A DNA stretch of 64,000 bases from Doris montereyensis (lineage: Eukaryota; Mollusca; Gastropoda; Nudibranchia; Dorididae): assembly GCA_037039925.1 (NCBI GenBank), contig JAXRKP010000452.1, positions 105,001 to 169,000 on the forward strand, in the 5' to 3' direction. Position 1 is the first letter of the stretch. Every line of letters starts with the position of its first letter. A program made the position numbers and the translations under genes. Below are positions 61,501 through 64,000 of the stretch, one piece after another. The notes below the pieces were generated by a model. It searched no databases. It worked only from the letters and a program-made list of their open reading frames with translations, and was not told the origin of the DNA.

Positions 61501-64000
61501 GAGATTCTCCTATTTCAGATAAAAAGTAAGTGAATCATAAAATTAATCATTAATTCAACCATATGTCTCTCTAAACTGTTCCAATTATTTCTTACGTATG
61601 TTCTTTTTTTCTCCATATACCCCTGTGAAGACAAAAAATAAAAATAAAAAATGTATATATATACAGACTGCAACAGTCTGTCTGAGTACCAAGGCCCTCC
61701 CTGTCAGTCGTGTATATTACAATTGTTGTCCTATCATTAACCAACGTCTTTAAGTCATGGCACGCAACCAAAGGCCATGGCTATTGGCTGATTTTTTTTT
61801 GTTACTAGCGAGTGATGAAACTAAAAGGTCGTGAATGGCCGAAAGAAGAGAAGAAGAAAGCTAAGTCAAACTGACAAATAAAATACAAACTCGAAAAGGA
61901 GGTTGACATACTTTTTAGATTTTGTTTATTTGTCTTAAATCTTAAAGAAACTAAGGCCATGCTAATTTTTTTTATAGAACTTACTAAAATGGCTGATATT
62001 CTTCATCCGACTAAACCAGAATGGCTGGTATTCAGTGAGGTGACCTAATTTATATCTTTTGTTTATCACCAACAGAATCCATCATGCCTGCGGCGTTGCT
62101 TTATGGTTGGCATGTCAAAATTTTAACACTGGCTACGTTACAAGTGCCTGCGTTGTGTTTGTGGAGTTACTCGGCCAAGACAGTGCATTGATGCGTTGCA
62201 TGATCCATGCTGGCAGGCTGATGCTGGCCAGTAGAAGCAGAAATGTGATGGATGATGACAAGAGGAAATCACAGGAAGATAAGAAGAAAACCCAAGAAGA
62301 GAGGCAGAAAGTGGTAGATGGAATTTGTAAGTCTATATGTAACTGTTCTTTATGTAAAATTCTATTGTTGAAAATCAAAACTTCTACCAATTTTGTATTC
62401 TGTGCATTTAACATGTTTCAGTATATCACTGAAAATTTTGCGTCAAAAGAATTTTAAAAAAAAAAAGTATCTTGTGTTGAGTTACTTTAAACACTAAGTC
62501 TCCTTTCTTTGTCATTCCACATTCCACCTGCATTAAAACCATTTCATGTTTAAGCTTAAGTGTTCAGCTCTGATCTATATTGCTGTGAGTTTGAAATGTG
62601 CTGCAGAGATAAGAATTTGTCTAAACTTATTGTATGTGTAATAATTATTATAAATCTTTATTGTCTAAAGAATGTGTTGTTGTTTGAAGACTTCAGTCGA
62701 ATAGTCATTTCAGAGTCACTATATGAAAACACAAGTGTAAGGGTCAGTGCTGAAGATGGTTTATTAACGATGAAACAATTTTTAAAAATGATGGAAAAAG
62801 CAGATACAAATGTTCCCAGAAGTTAAAGATATAAGATATGAATTTCTATTAACTCATTGTGAAATTCTTCTCTTCCTCAGCCTCAGAACTCCAATCTTGT
62901 GTTCAAAGTCGACACCGTCATGGCTCAAGATTTATATCAACACTGCAGAATGTTGTCACTGAACTGATAGACGCTGAGGGTTTAGATAGGTTTTGTTTTA
63001 TTTTTCTTGTGTTTTTTTATGCTTGCCATAGTAATGTACTGCTGTAATCGGAAAATGATTAAGATGTACAAGTTGTCAGTTGATTCCCTAGTGTTCTTGA
63101 ATTCATAGCATTGGATTGCTTTAATTCATTAATGTGCAGATTCCCGACCGGAGACACTGACCTAGATACAAATTCCCTGCAACCATGTGTTTACATTTTC
63201 TAAGCTTCCTGTGTGTTTTTGATGGGTGATTTTTTCTCTCTGTGTCTCTATAGTAGCAGTCCATTACAACAAAATTGATGATAAAAATATAAACAAAAAG
63301 CAGAAAACACATAAAAAATGTAGTAGACGAGTGAAGCAAAACGATGAAATGTGTGTGTTTAAACAAAGGCAGTACGGTAGCTAAAAATACCATCAATGAC
63401 GGGCTTCACGGAAAGTGATGTAGTACACTAGGATCATGATCTTTAGCGTCAGAAAGAGGCATGAATAGACGAATCAGCTTTCTATAACTAATAGCCCTTA
63501 AAATAAGTAACAAAACTAGGTTTGCCGAGCCAATCTGATCGTTGAAAGAGAAGTTGTTACCCACTGTTGGGTCTGGTCGGGTTAAACAATGGGAAGCAGT
63601 TAGTGAGCGGCCGGGCTAAACACGAAGGGCTGTCTAGCGTACACCTGGTTTCGGCCGGGTTAATCTTAATGTTAAACAAATTGACAATCTATGCTTCTAA
63701 TCTGGTTTGCAACCACGAAAGTAAAATATTGATTAAAACAATAATATAAAATGATAGACATGTAATGTATACTTTCGCAAATGCAATATGATACTGATTG
63801 TACATTACATCCACAGAAAAAAATAAAATCTTAAGAAATCTGTTTGAAATCCATGCAAGGAAAGGTTTTAAATGTTTTTTTACTTGGAGGCAAATGTAAT
63901 TTTGTAAAATTTACGAAGAAATCCTTTACAAAATTAATTTTTTTAAAAACTCATCACATTTTGTTTGTTTTGATTAGTCACTAACATCTTGCAGTTGCTT
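38841..64000 (+). CDS. SPG11: Spatacsin, N-terminal part; gene continues past window
   Basis: Large cytosolic protein that, with spastizin and AP-5, acts at late endosomes/lysosomes in autophagic lysosome reformation. Coding exons: 38841-39034, 39704-39867, 44386-44630, 45810-46322, 46868-about 47027, 47502-47651, 49661-49875, 51643-51837, 52578-52757, 53073-53278, 54217-54431, 54955-55162, 55669-55875, 56319-56407, 57320-57459, 58505-58633, 59003-59069, 61354-61525, 62076-62326, then likely 62714-62821 and 62881-about 62989. These correspond to roughly the first 1,450-1,500 of about 2,440 residues in human. Clear matches: LCQVNDWTRTAIPLAALEA, RQLDTLDF, VPFNLRRLFGWH, LAFPFYLKQGRPVYAF and ACVVFVELLGQDSALMR. 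The ATG at 38841 (ACAACATGG) follows an acceptor-like TTTTTCTCAG at 38761, so a 5' UTR exon probably lies upstream. Three apparent one-base indels occur, at 44489-44491, 46114-46121 and 47627-47631. Confidence 0.95.
40600..41085 (+). repeat. 98-bp tandem satellite, about three good copies plus one diverged
   Basis: TTGCGATATACATTGATTTC recurs at 40801, 40899 and (diverged end) 40997, exactly 98 bp apart. Each unit ends in TTAATATTATTTTCGTACTG followed by GAGAGAGA. An older copy begins near 40610 (GTGCGATATACATTG). It is in SPG11 intron 2. Confidence 0.93.
41290..43910 (+). mobile_element. RTE/CFDP2-like LINE, copy 2 (5'-truncated)
   Basis: Joins copy 1 homology at ATGCCACCAAAGAA within the endonuclease. 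Blocks: ELMVLGDLNARVGNNVETSE, NGERLIDFCLKNNMKIANTF and FSDHQLVIAKMRL. RT: VPDDWKKGTVVPLHKKGSTM, CSNYKGISLLSVPGKVYARI, CFIDLKKAFDTVRRDELW, GVRQGCIVSPLLFITFMDS and FTDDLVLFGKS. The catalytic box reads FTDD where copy 3 has FADD. Several stops and frameshifts make it inactive. The 3' end GGAAAGAAAGAGC is shared with copies 1 and 3. It is in SPG11 intron 2, sense orientation. Confidence 0.92.
44140..44285 (+). repeat. Dispersed repeat S, copy 1
   Basis: GGATGCTACTGGTAGGTTCT, TCTTTCACTTCTC, TTGAGATCATCACATATGC and GGATGGGGTAAATTTGAAT also occur, slightly changed, at 51145-51240 and 61120-61240. All three are sense-oriented in SPG11 introns. Probably the 3' part of an unidentified retroelement. Confidence 0.65.
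44386..47027 (+). CDS. SPG11: SPG11 exons 3-5
   Basis: Exon 3 (44386-44630): SLADASLLLVACEQSHIVLT, and after a one-G slip at 44489, GFIEQDGGSIDLYQVVNGIV (human GWIYIFDVVDG region). Exon 4 (45810-46322): FVQTDLHVRQILLSSFAEEN and NNEYFNYHLCRFGDSSWKKE, with a slip in the A run at 46114. Exon 5 (46868 onward): LDESSCVILSSKP and CHLIWTDRYIHYVAADPN. The exon 5 donor is unclear: GTGAAA at 47020 or GTGATA at 47028. The latter keeps phase with exon 6. Confidence 0.8.
47502..49875 (+). CDS. SPG11: SPG11 exons 6-7
   Basis: Exon 6 (47502-47651) gives GLHVADNLCQVNDWTRTAIP and LAALEASLQQRQLDTLDF, the best match to human (DTLCHLNGWGRCSIPIHALEA). A missing T in the T5 run at 47627 hides the FFKSK that follows. 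Exon 7 (49661-49875) gives QRLSHLANEMQQLEGALHLV and ARLFAQRLLSITLDFLYSLL. The 2-kb intron between them contains antisense LINE copy 3. Confidence 0.92.
48335..49624 (-). mobile_element. RTE/CFDP2-like LINE, copy 3 (5'-truncated, inverted)
   Basis: Minus-strand frames carry EEHQSGFRLGSRVQDHIFTI, LHLCFIDLEKAFDTVREG, MLSFADDLVLFGKSESDLQS, NKRGMRVNAKKTKTM and AVYNTVYCPILLYGSETWTL. Same family as copies 1 and 2, ending at the GATAAAGAAAGAAAGAAAG tail (48335-48350 on the plus strand as CTTTCTTTCTTT). Broken by small indels, truncated in the RT N-terminus, in SPG11 intron 6. Confidence 0.92.
49920..50012 (-). repeat. SINE family A, 3' tail fragment (inverted)
   Basis: Plus text ATTACGGCCCATATAGCTGG, ATCTCAGTTTTCTATAGC, GAAACGGAACAGGTGA and ATAATCACCTCCTGG is the reverse complement of 52235-52310. 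It sits right after SPG11 exon 7. Confidence 0.75.
50095..50285 (+). repeat. Dispersed repeat R, copy 3
   Basis: GGCTCAGTATCGATTCCTTT, ACCATAAAAGCCAG, TTTTGTCTAAAGTATAGC and AAGTTGGTATTCATTTTAAC match the 3' half of copy 1 (11880-12200). It is preceded by a G-rich run at 50098-50116. In SPG11 intron 7. Confidence 0.65.
50330..50645 (+). repeat. SINE family B, copy 2 (fuller)
   Basis: tRNA-like head AGAGGCAAGGGTGTCAGCC and GTGGGTTCGAATTTGAGCC (box B GGTTCGAAT), then TAGTCCCATCGGAGACGGAC, GATAAAAAGGAGGTCC, GCATGTTAAAGATCCCTTGG, ACAGGGCGGTCGGGGC and GTTGTGGATGTGGGTAAATC. It matches 23575-23830. In SPG11 intron 7, sense. Confidence 0.85.
51145..51240 (+). repeat. Dispersed repeat S, copy 2
   Basis: TTCTTTCACTTACCTTTCAT, ATTCACCCTGAGATCATTGT and TGGTGGACGGGGTAAATTTT match copies at 44140 and 61120. 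Confidence 0.65.
51643..55162 (+). CDS. SPG11: SPG11 exons 8-12
   Basis: Exons 51643-51837, 52578-52757, 53073-53278, 54217-54431 and 54955-55162 join in phase without frameshift. They carry the helical solenoid region: CEKLQHHVWSLRKFMQQFKY, YRKLLGRVLRNVQKHLQNKD, LGCDVNQTLWNLSQFYNDRS, KSWDEKDDPLKEIIPAVDVF and RSIMKDDPEETWKFLISHNL. Introns hold a SINE (52030-52330) and a TTAA-flanked MITE (54564-54869). Confidence 0.92.
52030..52335 (+). repeat. SINE family A, near full-length tRNA-derived SINE
   Basis: Head with box A-like TGGCCGAGTGGTTAGG (about 52048) and box B-like GGATTCGAATCC (52088-52099). The core has TTGTGTTCCTTGGGAAAGAC, a motif also seen in other metazoan SINEs, and the tail runs CACCTGTTCCGCTTCACACT, GCTCCGGATCTATGGGCC and GGCCTTGAAGGAGCTTTAC. 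Tail-only copies lie at 3930, 4660, 7250 and 49920. In SPG11 intron 8, sense. Not a functional tRNA gene: the head lacks acceptor-stem pairing and runs straight into SINE body. Confidence 0.88.
54027..54135 (+). repeat. Dispersed repeat with GGGCAGAGTCT block, copy 2
   Basis: AATTATCACTGTTTGCTGG, TTTAGAATAGCATTG, ACGGGCAGAGTCTG and GTTTGGCAGCTATG correspond to 13845-13990. In SPG11 intron 10. Confidence 0.55.
54564..54869. mobile_element. Palindromic TTAA-flanked MITE (piggyBac-like)
   Basis: 306 bp between TTAA (54560-54563) and TTAA (54870-54873). Terminal repeats: left TTCTTTGAGTGCCA, right read on minus CCCTTTGAGTGCCA. A second inner inverted pair is visible: TTCTATGCTAGATGCCGATG with TGTATCGGCTGTG, against CACAACCGATACATTGGC with ATTTGGCATAGAA. 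So most of the element folds back on itself. In SPG11 intron 11. Confidence 0.85.
55370..55552. repeat. CT microsatellite in SPG11 intron 12
   Basis: (CT)n with CCCTCC-rich blocks at both ends and in the middle (near 55470-55497). The end lies about 115 bp from the exon 13 acceptor, so its length could affect that pyrimidine-rich upstream region. Ser-Leu frames are artefacts. Confidence 0.95.
55669..59069 (+). CDS. SPG11: SPG11 exons 13-17
   Basis: Exons 55669-55875, 56319-56407, 57320-57459, 58505-58633 and 59003-59069. Matches: MKFHQDFIVFCVTHGLQLPL (human ..FHSQFILYCLEHSLQHLL), ALEHKTSWFSSFK, METs of ETMLGRGHAMAAMATLSY (human LEGHTLLALATTMY), LIEKYLNQYPKLMLALLPED and GNVPFNLRRLFGWHATNPFA. 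All phases fit with no indel. Confidence 0.94.
59147..60848. mobile_element. 1.7-kb non-autonomous DNA transposon, 5-bp target duplication
   Basis: Ends CAGGGTGTCCAGCAAAGTC (left) and, read on minus, CAGGGTGTCCAGCACAAAGTC (right): identical but for a 2-base insertion. GTCTA flanks both ends exactly (59142-59146, 60849-60853). The interior has no transposase frame. It contains subrepeats around CCGATCGCGCA (59710, 59780, 59840), a CAGATCTAGATCTAG patch near 60122 and a G run at 60299-60317. A 5-bp duplication with CAGGG ends is hAT-like in look but not in duplication length, so the superfamily is left open. In SPG11 intron 17. Confidence 0.88.
61120..61240 (+). repeat. Dispersed repeat S, copy 3
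   Basis: GGCTACTGGCAGGCTCTACT, TTACCCTGAGATAACCACAT and GTGAATTTTAATGAACAAAC match the copies at 44140 and 51145. In SPG11 intron 17. Confidence 0.65.
61354..62989 (+). CDS. SPG11: SPG11 exons 18-21 (last two tentative)
   Basis: Exon 18 (61354-61525): CRRKLAFPFYLKQGRPVYAF and HTFMSEELDRRDSP. Exon 19 (62076-62326): HACGVALWLACQNFNTGYVT and ACVVFVELLGQDSALMR, ending in a Lys/Glu-rich stretch. Exons 20 (62714-62821; SLYENTSVRVSAEDGLLTMK) and 21 (62881-about 62989; SRFISTLQNVVTELIDAEGL) are weaker. As assembled, the exon 19/20 junction codon reads T|AG, a stop, which suggests another error or a misplaced junction. Confidence 0.85.
62990..64000. other. SPG11 intron sequence to window edge
   Basis: No further spatacsin exon recognised. 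One GC-richer patch at 63560-63670 has repeated GG(T/C)CGGG(T/C)TAA text, but no coding match. Confidence 0.5.

Overview
The window reads as nuclear DNA of an intron-rich, AT-rich invertebrate animal, most likely a lophotrochozoan such as a mollusc. It has four conserved metazoan genes split by GT-AG introns, long GA/CT, AT, AAT and ACT microsatellites, several non-LTR retrotransposon families, tRNA-headed SINEs and non-autonomous DNA transposons. The phylum is inferred from general character and no single marker proves it. There is no operon, CRISPR array or phage content.

Four genes alternate in strand: HAUS1 (-, 1351-10459, nine coding exons), MRPS16 (+, 14302-15803, two coding exons), FUOM (-, 18125-27659, six coding exons) and the 5' part of SPG11 (+, from 38841 and running off the right edge, about 21 coding exons). 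All were identified by reading exons in frame, checking splice phase, and comparing with what I know of the human proteins. HAUS1/MRPS16 and FUOM/SPG11 are divergent pairs; MRPS16/FUOM is convergent. The products are unrelated: a spindle augmin subunit, mitochondrial ribosomal protein bS16m, fucose mutarotase, and the lysosome-reformation protein spatacsin.

The rest is largely repeat DNA. One RTE/CFDP2-like LINE family has copies at 18366-21995 (+, in FUOM intron 5), 41290-43910 (+, in SPG11 intron 2) and 48335-49624 (-, in SPG11 intron 6). The first copy is itself interrupted by an internally deleted piggyBac-like element at a TTAA. A related LINE remnant lies at 30490-32240 (-), and CR1/L2-like remnants at 9460-9870 and 34215-35290 (-). 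Non-autonomous DNA elements include a hAT-like one (1637-1838), pogo/Tigger-like ones (8442-8970, 22837-23371, 25025-25896), a palindromic piggyBac-like MITE (54564-54869) and a 1.7-kb element with 5-bp target duplications (59147-60848). Two SINE families, a 98-bp satellite, a roughly 380-bp tandem duplication and a G-capped hairpin complete the picture.

Two points stand out. First, exons of HAUS1, MRPS16 and SPG11 carry about eleven one-base frameshifts, most of them explained by a missing base in a short homopolymer (often GG read as G). This points to consensus error more than gene decay, because splice sites and protein similarity are otherwise intact. Second, the mobile-element nesting is clear enough to order the insertions. 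I did not find a convincing new biological system; the best candidates for undescribed entities are the 1.7-kb DNA element and the palindromic TTAA MITE.
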